Source: a virus
DNA: 42,703 bases
IMG/VR virus record: IMGVR_UViG_3300043172_000988
Span: 1 to 42,703 of that record
Reading direction: 5' to 3' (one strand)
The notes under the pieces were generated by a model that was given only the letters and a program-made list of their open reading frames with translations, did no database searches and was not told where the DNA came from. Shown in pieces: positions 6,325-14,794 of the stretch. Positions within the stretch are counted from its first letter, which is position 1, and each line of letters starts with the position of its first letter. A program made the position numbers and the translations under genes.

Positions 6325-9300
6325 AATTCCTCCAACACAATTTTCTCACTCACACTATTCTGAACCATTATATCATGTGTCACTAATACAGTATGAAATC
6401 GCTTTGCCTTAATATGCCCTGATTCAACCATTTCCATGAAAAACTTTTTCATTTCAGGATCAAGAGCGCCATCAGTTTCATCTTGAAAAGCTGTTAAATA
6501 CTTCAATCCGGTGTTTTCTTCTCTTGTTTCACCAAATGCATCATAAACAGCCTTTAATATCCAGACACCTTCACCACCGGAGAGCGTTACAATATCCTGT
6601 TCTTTTAACTCTTCAAGTTCTTCTTCATTATCGATTATCATAATATCAAAACATTCCACCTGTTTTTTATCTTTCCCGGTCCCGACTTCTTTAGTAGTAT
6701 TGATCTTGATTTCAAACCGTGAACCATAAGCATCTTCAAGAAGTTTGTTTGCCTTATCTGATATTGACGGTGCAAGTGCATCGAGTTCAAGTGCTGGAAT
6801 TCCGTTAAAATTAAAAGCCTGCTGCAGAAGTGTCCAGATATACGCTTTTTTCTTTTCACCAGATATCTCAAGCTTTATTGCATCTGCTTCAACTCTCATT
6901 CCGTCCAGTTTTACAAGTTCCTGGATTCTGTTTGTCAGATTGGTTTTATTTCGCTCAATTGACAGGCTGATTTCATTCTTTTTTTCCTGAAGAAGGTTGA
7001 ATTCTGTTTTTAATGCTTCAAGCTCTTTTGAAAGCTCTGAATTATACAGATTTGCTTTTACTTTCCATTCAGATCTGACAGTTTCAAGGGAAGTTTTAAG
7101 CTCAACAATCTGTTTTTCAAGCATTTCAATATTTGTATCAGCTTTTTTTGATTCTTCAATGATAGTTTTTGCAAGTTCAATTTTATCAGCTTCATAAGCA
7201 GGGATTAAATCAATTTCAGCTTTGATTTTTTTACCCTTTTCGGTGATATCTATTATATCATGGTTAACTTTTACCAGGCTTTCGGCAATCTCGGGAGAAA
7301 TAACAGATTTCAGCAATTCTTCTTTTTCTTCTCTGAAGTCGTTTAATTTTGCCTGTATATTAAGGGAATTATCAAGAATTTCAATATTTGCTTTTTCATA
7401 CTCGGTTATTTCTTTATTAATATCATCTGAGATAAAACCGCATTTTTCACAGGGGATTTTAATTTTTTCAACATAGGCATTATTTGAAGAAATATCATCT
7501 TCAAGTCTGGAAATAGCCATTTCTCTTTTTGTTATTTCAATCCCATTATTTGATAGATTTTCTTTTTTCAACCTTTCAAAATCATTAACCTTATCAGTGA
7601 TTTTATTTTGCTCAGCAACAAGTGAATAATATTTTTCACTCAATACCGCTTTTTCATCTTCAAGCCGTTTCTTTTCCACTGAATCCTGATCATATCTCTT
7701 GATAAGTTCATCAGTTTCAGAAAATCCATTTTTAGCAGTCTGAAAATTATCAATCTGTTTTGAACATTCAATAATCTTAAGATCTTTTTCCTGAATGGAA
7801 GTGTTAAGGTGCTTAATATCATTTGATATTTTCTCATTTTCAAGAACAGCAGCTTCTTTTTCATCTTTTTTTAATTTAGTAAAATCAACCCTTGAAATTG
7901 TATCGGTTTGTTCGCTCAATAATGTTTCAATGTAGCTTTTTAATATTCCCTTCTCTTCAACAACACTGTCATAACTTGTCAGAGCTTCATTTGTAGCGGT
8001 CAATTTTGCATCTTTACCGATAATCTGATTATTTATACTGTCAGCCCTATTTTTAGCCTTATCAGAGAGTAATTTATAATAATCATTTCCGAGAAGTTCA
8101 TTAAATAATGCTTTCCTGTCTGCATTAGTGGAAGGAAGATCGGTGTTTTTTTGTGCAATATATGCAGATCGTTTAAAAAGCTCAACACTTCCAAAAGTCA
8201 TATTTACAGCGCTTTTATAACCCTCTTTCCTTCCAGTCTGTTCTTCATCAAACGGCACATATTCAGATCCGGATTTGATATAAAGGAAATATTCAACTTT
8301 TCCAGACTTATTTTTACCGTCAATAAGCTTAATAGCTTTGAACTGTTCACCGGTTGCTGTATTTGTCCAGAAAGTTATTGACTCTGAATCTCTTAAAAAG
8401 AAATTATCCTGCAGCTTACTTTCTCCCCCGATTGGATCCGCATAAGGGTTACAGTTTTTAATGATTGTTGATTTTCCTTTTCCGTTCCCTGCAATAAGTG
8501 CAATTATTCCAGAACTGATTGCATTGAAATCGATTTCAATCTGTTCCTTATGAAGTCCTTTCCAGATACCTATTGCACCTTTAAGAATCAGCTTATCAAG
8601 TTTAAAATGACGGGGTTCATGTGATAATCCAGCCTGTTTGATTTCATTTTCAAACTCATTGCAAGCATCTTCAGCCCCTTCAGGAATTGGAAGATCAGTT
8701 GATAAACACCAGATTTTAAACTTTTCAAAGAGCGATTTACTGTTAATGATCTCTGCTGCCCGGGTTGTTTCTTCAGATTTTATCCGTTTTGTTACTCTTG
8801 ACCCGGGAGCAGCGCCAACTCTATTGATTAAATCATCTAAAAGCTGATCAGTTGTAAATTCTGTACTTTCAGATTTTAAACATTTAACTTCAAGCCATAA
8901 TTTCAAACCTTTCCCTTCTTGAAAAAGCTTTACATTAAACTGATCATCCCCCCAGTTTAAAGATATTTTATTCATTGGAACACACGGGAATTCAATTGTT
9001 TTTCTTTTGACTTCATATCCATCAGCATGACTTTTAAATAAATCATGTGAAGATCCGGAAAATCCTCTTTTTTCGATCTCAACAAGAGAAAAAGCCTTTT
9101 TATCAAGCTCTCCCCAAGTCTTATTATAGATACTTCCCTCATATCCACCCTCAATAAAGGGAAATTCCTGTCTTTTATGAATATGACCCATTGAAATATA
9201 ATCGGCTCCAATTTCCTGCAGGTCACGGAATGTTATTTCAATTCCACCTGTCGGTATAACCTGAGTATCAGAAATCTGCGATCCTGCAATAGTTCCGTGA

Positions 9301-9863
9301 AATAGTACAAAACAGGGCAATTCTGCATGATCTCGCCTTATTTGAGCATAACCGGTTATTAATGTTTGAAGATTTTTTATGCACTCAGCGGTTGCCTCTT
9401 CAGATGAGAGGTTTTCATTATTTGACAACAACCATGATTTATTAGGTTCAGGGATGCCGAGAATAAGGGCTTTATCCCCATTATTAAGATCTTTCTGTGG
9501 TTTGATTTTTTGTTCAAAGTTTAAAAAATATCTTATCCCAGGCTGTATAATAACAAAATCATGTTTTGCTTTTATCTTCTCAAAATTCCTTAAACTTCCA
9601 GAATTATCATGAGTCGGAGTACCATAAATTGCAGCAATCGGGGAAATGTTTAAAAGTGATTCAATCCAATCTGAAAAACGGGTATATCCAGAATTATCTG
9701 AATTAAGTGTTACTCTGTCGGACAAATCACCAGATATTAAAATAACATCCGGTTTGATTTCCTTTGCTTTTTCAAGGAAAAAATCAGCACTTATCCAGAA
9801 ATCTTTCTGTTTGTCTTTATCAGTTGGAAAGTGCAGGTCTGCTGTTGATAGTGTTTTAAGCAT
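6321..9863 (-). CDS. sbcDC: Single-chain SbcD-SbcC (Mre11-Rad50-like) nuclease/ATPase fusion
   Basis: An 1180-aa protein fusing both halves of the SbcCD/Mre11-Rad50 complex, which in most organisms and in phage T4 (gp47/gp46) are separate. Residues 1-270 are the metallophosphoesterase: DLH (9-11), SGD (44-46), GTPTHD in place of GNHD (81-86), FHG (188-190) and GHIH (226-229). Residues about 425-1180 are the ABC ATPase: Walker A GNGKGKST (459-466), long coiled coils with a zinc hook CEKC near 805-808, signature LSGGE near 1095, Walker B ending FQDETD near 1130, and VTHD near the end. It probably processes DNA ends for recombination-dependent replication. It lies downstream of the helicase and the 343-aa gene and overlaps both neighbours. 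Confidence 0.93.
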   Translation of the reverse strand: MLKTLSTADLHFPTDKDKQKDFWISADFFLEKAKEIKPDVILISGDLSDRVTLNSDNSGYTRFSDWIESLLNISPIAAIYGTPTHDNSGSLRNFEKIKAKHDFVIIQPGIRYFLNFEQKIKPQKDLNNGDKALILGIPEPNKSWLLSNNENLSSEEATAECIKNLQTLITGYAQIRRDHAELPCFVLFHGTIAGSQISDTQVIPTGGIEITFRDLQEIGADYISMGHIHKRQEFPFIEGGYEGSIYNKTWGELDKKAFSLVEIEKRGFSGSSHDLFKSHADGYEVKRKTIEFPCVPMNKISLNWGDDQFNVKLFQEGKGLKLWLEVKCLKSESTEFTTDQLLDDLINRVGAAPGSRVTKRIKSEETTRAAEIINSKSLFEKFKIWCLSTDLPIPEGAEDACNEFENEIKQAGLSHEPRHFKLDKLILKGAIGIWKGLHKEQIEIDFNAISSGIIALIAGNGKGKSTIIKNCNPYADPIGGESKLQDNFFLRDSESITFWTNTATGEQFKAIKLIDGKNKSGKVEYFLYIKSGSEYVPFDEEQTGRKEGYKSAVNMTFGSVELFKRSAYIAQKNTDLPSTNADRKALFNELLGNDYYKLLSDKAKNRADSINNQIIGKDAKLTATNEALTSYDSVVEEKGILKSYIETLLSEQTDTISRVDFTKLKKDEKEAAVLENEKISNDIKHLNTSIQEKDLKIIECSKQIDNFQTAKNGFSETDELIKRYDQDSVEKKRLEDEKAVLSEKYYSLVAEQNKITDKVNDFERLKKENLSNNGIEITKREMAISRLEDDISSNNAYVEKIKIPCEKCGFISDDINKEITEYEKANIEILDNSLNIQAKLNDFREEKEELLKSVISPEIAESLVKVNHDIIDITEKGKKIKAEIDLIPAYEADKIELAKTIIEESKKADTNIEMLEKQIVELKTSLETVRSEWKVKANLYNSELSKELEALKTEFNLLQEKKNEISLSIERNKTNLTNRIQELVKLDGMRVEADAIKLEISGEKKKAYIWTLLQQAFNFNGIPALELDALAPSISDKANKLLEDAYGSRFEIKINTTKEVGTGKDKKQVECFDIMIIDNEEELEELKEQDIVTLSGGEGVWILKAVYDAFGETREENTGLKYLTAFQDETDGALDPEMKKFFMEMVESGHIKAKRFHTVLVTHDIMVQNSVSEKIVLEEL

Positions 9864-10161
9864 TATTTACCTCTTTCAAGTCATAATCAATCATTGTTTC
9901 AAAAAGGCTATTACTGCACATTTCTTCCCATTCTTCTCCTGTATAATCAGATTTTTCTTTTCGAGAAGTTTCTTTTAATGATTCTTTTACAGCACCCCAT
10001 CCTATTTCATCGGTCATATCTTCAGAAGTCCACCCGTATTCACTCGCATTGTCTTTATGACGATCAAGGGCTTTTTCTGCTTCTTTTTTTGCCTCTTCTT
10101 TTGTTTCATGAAAAAGATATTCACATTCGGCTTTGTCAAAAGAAAAATAATTATTAGACAT
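9856..10161 (-). CDS. Acidic hypothetical protein
   Basis: A 101-aa protein starting at ATG 10161, chosen over the longer reading from 10275 because AAAGGAG lies just upstream and the start overlaps the stop of the Cys-rich gene. The protein is acidic and helical (KEEAKKEAEKALDRHKDNASEYGWTSEDM), ending with IDYDLKEVNNA. Its stop overlaps the SbcDC start (ATGCTTAA). Acidic small proteins near nucleases can be DNA mimics or inhibitors, but nothing specific is visible here. Confidence 0.7.
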   Translation of the reverse strand: MSNNYFSFDKAECEYLFHETKEEAKKEAEKALDRHKDNASEYGWTSEDMTDEIGWGAVKESLKETSRKEKSDYTGEEWEEMCSNSLFETMIDYDLKEVNNA

Positions 10162-10345
10162 TTTCAAGCTCCTTTTTAACCTTCTCCATTGGTGAACCGA
10201 TAAAACAACCAAGCCCGTTGAATCGTTTAGCCTTCCAACCGCAAGAACATTTATCAGGATCAGAACCGTTTCCACCCCTTTCGCATTCAGAGCATGCAGT
10301 CCATAATTTACCCTTATTATCTTTAAAGCTATGTAATTTAGCCAT
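10154..10345 (-). CDS. Small Cys-rich protein
   Basis: A 63-aa protein with ACSECERGG followed by DKCSCGWKAKRF: a compact C-x2-C ... C-x-C pattern that may bind zinc, then a basic patch and a helical C-terminus. The start overlaps the stop of the 343-aa gene (ATGGCTAA). No family is recognised. The basic patch next to the metal site suggests nucleic-acid binding. Confidence 0.7.
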   Translation of the reverse strand: MAKLHSFKDNKGKLWTACSECERGGNGSDPDKCSCGWKAKRFNGLGCFIGSPMEKVKKELENV

Positions 10346-11369
10346 TCATCTGCCCCTTTCTAAACTTCTCAAGTTCTTCAATTGCAATCTTTAAAGTTTC
10401 TATAAGAATACTTTTATCAGCTATCATTCTCTGTATTCCGACAATATGTTTTTTTGAACTCTGAACAATGGGATCATTCAAATATCCTTCAAGATCCAGT
10501 TTTGCAACATCAACAGGGGATAATTCACCAGTTTCAATTGTTGCATCGTCAAAAGGGCTGTTGTTATCCTGTGATTCTTCCTGAACAATTTCAGCTTCAA
10601 CAGTTTCAACATCTTCAAAACCACTTGATTCTTCGGGGGCTGATATCTGGTTTCCATAAAGGTTATTGGTTGCACCCATTAAATGATTCGCAATAGCTGC
10701 TTGACCTGCAGGTGTTTTTGAAATCTCATTGAGGATTTTTGCTTTGTAAACGGGGTTTTCAACATACTGCCCGAAAAGCATTGGTTTTGTAATATCAGCT
10801 TCTTTAAAGCCTGTTGGAATTGCAGCAAGATATCTAACAACCATCAATTCAGCACCGGTTGAAGCTCTTTGAGTTGAAAACTTTTTAACATCAAGCATTT
10901 TTTTCCTTGCTTCAATTAAAGTTTTCGGGGGATATTTTGAACTAATCATATCAAGATTAAACCTGTCAGTAACAGAAAATTCATATTCCTGAACAGGTGA
11001 AGTTCTGGGAGTACCATCTGTTTTCATTCTGGTTCCCTGAGCGTATCCGATTATTGCATATTCACCTTCAGCCTGAAAAACATTTTCAATCTTAACAATA
11101 TGGACTCCTGACCAATCGCCTTTTGTTTTTGTACCGCAATTATTTGTGAATCCAACACCAGTTGCTTCTGCAATTCTGTTTGTAGCAGATTTGAGAGGGT
11201 AAAAATTGCCCTGCCCTACTGATGCAAAATCATCTTTTTTAAAAAAAAGTTCAGATACTAACGGCATATATTGATCCGGTAATTCTGAAATCTCTTCCCT
11301 GGATACATATACAAGAGCGCCTTTTCCGGCTGCTGTGTCTATCTTCTGAAGTGCCAATTCTTTTTTCAT
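10338..11369 (-). CDS. Unknown recombination-region protein, possible ssDNA-binding or annealing protein
   Basis: A 343-aa protein that I cannot place in a named family with confidence. The N-terminal two thirds form a globular domain with motifs KSATNRIAEATGVGF, EYEFSVTDRFNLDM and STQRASTGAELMVVRYLA. A low-complexity acidic linker (about 240-290) and a C-terminal helix (KHIVGIQRMIADKSILIETLKIAIEELEKF) follow. It is the first gene after its own promoter, directly upstream of the SbcDC-like nuclease. Phages often place a RecT/Rad52-type annealing protein next to an exonuclease, so this is a candidate, based on position only. AAGGAG precedes the ATG. Confidence 0.6.
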   Translation of the reverse strand: MKKELALQKIDTAAGKGALVYVSREEISELPDQYMPLVSELFFKKDDFASVGQGNFYPLKSATNRIAEATGVGFTNNCGTKTKGDWSGVHIVKIENVFQAEGEYAIIGYAQGTRMKTDGTPRTSPVQEYEFSVTDRFNLDMISSKYPPKTLIEARKKMLDVKKFSTQRASTGAELMVVRYLAAIPTGFKEADITKPMLFGQYVENPVYKAKILNEISKTPAGQAAIANHLMGATNNLYGNQISAPEESSGFEDVETVEAEIVQEESQDNNSPFDDATIETGELSPVDVAKLDLEGYLNDPIVQSSKKHIVGIQRMIADKSILIETLKIAIEELEKFRKGQMNG

Positions 11370-11401
11370 ATTTTCTCCTTATTAAAAAATATTATACAGA
11401 T

Positions 11402-11447
11402 ATGTTAATCATGATTATATGGACTGTCAAGTAATTATTTAATATTT
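11402..11447 (-). promoter_or_regulatory. Promoter and duplicated operator (copy B) for the 343-aa/SbcDC operon
   Basis: On the minus strand the -35 TTGACA (11425-11430) and -10 TAACAT (11402-11407) are 17 bp apart. TAATCATGATTA, a perfect 12-bp palindrome, occupies 11406-11417 between and over them. The stretch 11406-11447 matches 16564-16605 at 38 of 42 positions, which is the promoter of the RHH regulator. Shared operator control is the natural reading. Confidence 0.8.
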
Positions 11448-11488
11448 GTTGATTATTTAACTTTTTTAATCTTTTTTATATATAAGCG

Positions 11489-13018
11489 TTATGTTGTAAG
11501 ATGCATCTGATAATTCTTCCGTAAAAACATCCATACTTCTGTTAATTCATCAATACTCATATCTTTAATCTGCTTATCACACACATTTTTAATTCTCATA
11601 GATAATAACCGGCTTGCAGTCTGCTTTGCTCCGTTCTTTTTATCAGCAAGAACATATGTTTTAATACGTTGAATTTCAGATCTTAAATATTTTTCCTCTT
11701 CTGAAGGTGTTAATTTGAAAGATGGTATCACGGGCTCTTTTATGTTTTGTATGTCGGCTGTTGATGAAAGGGGATTTATATATGGTTTTCCCTCTCCGCT
11801 TTCACCTTCTTCTGATCCTGGTATTTCTTGTTTTTCGCTCTGTTTTTTAAGTGCTGAAAGTTGTTCATTTTCAATCATTCTAATTGATTTTAAGAATCTT
11901 TGATCTTCAGGCCCATAAATTATACATTCTTTTTTCCCGGGAAAAAGGCGGTTCCCTCTTGCAAATGCCTGTTCTATCCAGGGAACTGATCTGATATGTG
12001 TTAAACATGCAATTCTATTGATTTCTTTGACACTCAATCCTTCATATGCCATGCCAACGGTAATTAATATTTTAATAATACCTTTTTTCAATAGATTTAT
12101 ATTTTCTTTGGCCTGCTGTGTGTCTTCTGAAGTTGCAATTCTTGATCCTGAATGGTGAGAATAAAACCAATTATAGTATTTTTTTGCTGTTTTTATATCG
12201 GGAGCAATAACAAGAAGTTTACCTTCAGGGAATTCATCAAGGCTATTTATCCAGTCATTATAACAGGCTTTCAATAACTGCATTGCGTATTCAGTTCTTA
12301 AAACAGTATAAAGGGCTTTTCCATCTTCTGTATAAGTTGATAATTTTGCACTTGCAGTAACTCCCCCCTCTTCCCATTCTGCCCGACCGTCAATTGTTTT
12401 AAAATAAATGGGACAGATTGCACCATCTTCAAGAGCTTCACTTCTGGAATAGCTGATAATTTTTGTATGCTCTTTTTCTTCAGTATCAATATATGAACCA
12501 CGGTAATCAATAAATGATATTCTTTTCCCATCACCTCTTGAAAAGGTTCCTGATGCATAAATCACAAGTTTTGCTTTATCAACAAGCGGTTTAATTGCTT
12601 TTTCCCAGCTTGAATCCTCTGATATGTGGTGAGGTTCATCAAGGAATAAAATATAATCATGGTTGTCAAACTCTTCAGCATGCCTTTCCGGATTCTGCCC
12701 TATTGCCTGGTAAGTTGTTACATATCCAGATGATCCACGGGAAGGATCAATTTCATTTCCTGCAGCTCTTATCCTGTGATTTGTGGGCCATTCATCATCA
12801 ATGAACTCGGATTCCCCTTGGTATTTGAGCGAATTTCTCGGCACAATCCAGCATAATTTATCAGCAATTAAAGGAATAAGCCTATCGCATAATATAACAG
12901 GTAATTTGCTCTTTCCCCCTCCGGGAGTTATGGCACCAATTATTTTATTTATAATCTGCCCTGATTGTATATCAAGACAGATATTATCCATTTCAGATTG
13001 ATGTTTTCTGTATTTCAT
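11489..13018 (-). CDS. SF2 DEAD/DEAH-type helicase
   Basis: A 509-aa superfamily 2 helicase. Motif I is ITPGGGKS (30-37), motif II is FLDEPHH (DEPH at 127-130, a variant of DEAH), motif III is ASGTF, and motif VI is EQAFARGNRLFPG. A C-terminal RecA-like domain with LLVIAPDIKTAKKYYNWF precedes it. Phage enzymes of this type work in replication restart, branch migration or recombination. The ATG overlaps the TGA of the 85-aa gene. The gene ends just before the promoter of the next operon. Confidence 0.9.
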   Translation of the reverse strand: MKYRKHQSEMDNICLDIQSGQIINKIIGAITPGGGKSKLPVILCDRLIPLIADKLCWIVPRNSLKYQGESEFIDDEWPTNHRIRAAGNEIDPSRGSSGYVTTYQAIGQNPERHAEEFDNHDYILFLDEPHHISEDSSWEKAIKPLVDKAKLVIYASGTFSRGDGKRISFIDYRGSYIDTEEKEHTKIISYSRSEALEDGAICPIYFKTIDGRAEWEEGGVTASAKLSTYTEDGKALYTVLRTEYAMQLLKACYNDWINSLDEFPEGKLLVIAPDIKTAKKYYNWFYSHHSGSRIATSEDTQQAKENINLLKKGIIKILITVGMAYEGLSVKEINRIACLTHIRSVPWIEQAFARGNRLFPGKKECIIYGPEDQRFLKSIRMIENEQLSALKKQSEKQEIPGSEEGESGEGKPYINPLSSTADIQNIKEPVIPSFKLTPSEEEKYLRSEIQRIKTYVLADKKNGAKQTASRLLSMRIKNVCDKQIKDMSIDELTEVWMFLRKNYQMHLTT

Positions 13019-13272
13019 TCTATTGAGTTCAACGCATCATTCAGCTTTTCCACTGTTAAATCATATTCCTGGAATATCTTATCAACATCCGACTTTCTGT
13101 AAAACTCATTTTCAAGAGCATTTTCAATCAAAAGACCTTTGTTATTTTCAATAAACTCCTCTCTTAAACCGCAACCCGGATCATTGCCAGCACAACAATT
13201 GCAGTTTTCTTTTTTGCAGAAAACATCTGCAAGGTCATTTTCATCAAGGTAATATGTATTAATGTTATCCAT
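13015..13272 (-). CDS. Small protein with CNCC/GCGL motif
   Basis: An 85-aa protein. Residues 19-35 (CKKENCNCCAGNDPGCGLR) hold five Cys. The end of that cluster, C-x(n)-GCGL, recurs in the 254-aa protein at 14795-15559 (CVDCDRNDDEGCGLGCRR), suggesting a shared metal-binding element. The C-terminus is an acidic helix (KSDVDKIFQEYDLTVEKLNDAL). It overlaps both neighbours (ATGGATAA and ATGA). Function is unknown. Confidence 0.7.
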   Translation of the reverse strand: MDNINTYYLDENDLADVFCKKENCNCCAGNDPGCGLREEFIENNKGLLIENALENEFYRKSDVDKIFQEYDLTVEKLNDALNSIE

Positions 13273-13573
13273 TTAACAACTTCCTGTATTCTTCAACCTT
13301 TTCCGGTTCTGACTTTCTCCATTCTTCCCATGTTGAATCAGTTAAAACATGGTTTAACCATTCAGGAAGTTCTTTTTCAAGATCAATTTCAAATGATTCA
13401 GAATCTTCAAACTTATGTTTTTCACAAGTGAATATTGAAGGGGGTGTTTCGTCTCGATCGTGAGCATATCCCATTCCTCTATCAATTTCTTCTTTACATC
13501 CCGGATAATCACAAAAAGCCGGAACTCCATAACCTTGCCAACGATCATTTGACCAATATACTTGATATCCCAT
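13265..13573 (-). CDS. Hypothetical protein with C-x4-C / C-x2-H site
   Basis: A 102-aa protein. FCDYPGC at about 21-27 and FTCEKHKF at about 49-56 give a four-ligand C-x4-C ... C-x2-H arrangement. The rest is acidic, Trp- and Glu-rich (PEWLNHVLTDSTWEEWRKSEPEKVEEY). AAGGAGGG precedes the ATG by 10 nt. It resembles small phage proteins annotated as hypothetical in many genomes. No function is assigned. Confidence 0.7.
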   Translation of the reverse strand: MGYQVYWSNDRWQGYGVPAFCDYPGCKEEIDRGMGYAHDRDETPPSIFTCEKHKFEDSESFEIDLEKELPEWLNHVLTDSTWEEWRKSEPEKVEEYRKLLNG

Positions 13574-13578
13574 ACTAA

Positions 13579-13749
13579 TTAACCCTCCTTATCTATGTAT
13601 TTATTTAATTCCCTGGTACACCAGAAAAGGGGCTCTTCATCTTTTATTGTCTCATCGTCCCATTCTGGATCAATAAATGGTTCAGTATCACCTAGTAGAT
13701 TATCTAATATTTCTGAAACCTCTTTTAATATTTTCACTTTTGTTTGCAT
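13579..13749 (-). CDS. Small acidic hypothetical protein
   Basis: A 56-aa protein from ATG 13749. An extension to 13779 would lie inside the RusA gene, and AAGGGAG sits 9 nt upstream of 13749, so the shorter form is chosen. The N-terminus is a helix (KVKILKEVSEILDNLLGD), and the remainder is acidic with a single Cys. It follows RusA by 2 bp, with its ribosome site inside the RusA 3' end. Confidence 0.65.
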   Translation of the reverse strand: MQTKVKILKEVSEILDNLLGDTEPFIDPEWDDETIKDEEPLFWCTRELNKYIDKEG

Positions 13750-13751
13750 CT

Positions 13752-14216
13752 TCAAAGCTCCCTTATAACAACATGACAACCAGGTTTATTATCATTATCC
13801 CAAATCTTAACCGGTTGACCACAACACGCCTGACAATCATCTTCCCAAACACCAAGATCTGTTAATGCATCCATGACGGCTTTTTCAAGATTATCCCTGT
13901 CCGGTTTTTGAATATGCCAGTATTTAGGAGAAGAATCTTTTAAAAGATGAGAAAATTTACCAGTTCTGTAATGCGATTTAGGACGGGGGATCATAAAAGT
14001 TGTATCAAGCTTTACCGGTCCGGTGATCTTTTTCTTTAAACCACCCTGAATAAAAGTTGTAATTATTATATCTTTCCAACTCTGAACAGGATGATTTTTA
14101 GCAGTATAGTTCTGGACCATTGCTTTATTATTTTTAATATATCCCCGGTGTCGCTGTCGTGGCTGCGGTACTGGATTACCGGGAATAAATCTTGAATAGA
14201 TTGGTTTATCTGACAT
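13752..14216 (-). CDS. rusA: RusA-family Holliday junction resolvase
   Basis: A 154-aa RusA-type endonuclease that cuts four-way DNA junctions as a dimer in a metal-dependent way. The N-terminal FIPGNPVPQPRQRHRG is the family start. The catalytic acidic cluster KPDRDNLEKAVMDAL (Asp106, Asp108) and GVWEDDCQ (Asp126/127) are in place. Length is slightly above the 120-aa E. coli protein. In this operon it would resolve junctions made by helicase and SbcDC-driven recombination. The ATG follows the upstream TAA directly. Confidence 0.92.
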   Translation of the reverse strand: MSDKPIYSRFIPGNPVPQPRQRHRGYIKNNKAMVQNYTAKNHPVQSWKDIIITTFIQGGLKKKITGPVKLDTTFMIPRPKSHYRTGKFSHLLKDSSPKYWHIQKPDRDNLEKAVMDALTDLGVWEDDCQACCGQPVKIWDNDNKPGCHVVIREL

Positions 14217-14792
14217 TTAATAAGCCTTCCCGTTTTTATGTGGTCTTGTTTTGTTGTAAGCCATTTTTGCAGCTATATGTTTTTCAATGGGAATATCAAG
14301 ATCAGAGCATAAATATTGCAACATTTCAATTGAATCACTTATCATGCTTAAAAGAGATAATTTAGAATAATCTGTATCTGAAATTGTTCTGGTTATTAAA
14401 AATATAGCTTCACCCATGTTTTTAATTTCTGGAAGAAGGACTGTTGAAGGTAATACGGGGTTGATCTGTAAAAACCCACACAAATCAAAGAGTCTTAAAA
14501 ATACATCTGCAATTTCATCTTCAAAGGTATCTTTAACCCAAACCTCAAAACGTCCGATTTCGCTTTTTATGGGAGAATCTTCTTGATAATTCATATCAAA
14601 TTTCAAATTATCAACTTTACAAAACCTCTCTCGTCTGTGAGCTTCAAGAGCTTCACCGCATAATTCACCAATAAGAAGGGCAATGAGTTCTCCGGTATGT
14701 TGGTTTTTTGTAATGCCTCTTTCTTTAATATTATGAAATCCTTTTTCAACCATCATTGAATAATGTTCTTTTATTATATTTTCAATATCCAT
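14217..14792 (-). CDS. MazG-like all-alpha NTP pyrophosphohydrolase
   Basis: A 191-aa helical protein with the metal-binding signature of all-alpha NTP pyrophosphatases: ELIALLIGELCGEALEAHR (E-x2-E) followed by FEDEIADVFLRLFDL (D/E-x2-D). The end AYNKTRPHKNGK is also typical of phage MazG-like proteins. Such enzymes hydrolyse non-canonical nucleotides or ppGpp-like molecules. The ATG at 14792 is preferred over a TTG at 14798 because GAGG lies about 9 nt upstream. The gene follows the end of the 254-aa gene by 2 bp. Confidence 0.8.
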   Translation of the reverse strand: MDIENIIKEHYSMMVEKGFHNIKERGITKNQHTGELIALLIGELCGEALEAHRRERFCKVDNLKFDMNYQEDSPIKSEIGRFEVWVKDTFEDEIADVFLRLFDLCGFLQINPVLPSTVLLPEIKNMGEAIFLITRTISDTDYSKLSLLSMISDSIEMLQYLCSDLDIPIEKHIAAKMAYNKTRPHKNGKAY

Positions 14793-14794
14793 TA

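Noticed and set aside
6745-9978. Plus-strand ORFs opposite the SbcDC gene
   Set aside because: They are mirror images of coiled-coil codons, lack ribosome sites and known domains, and lie wholly within a conserved gene.
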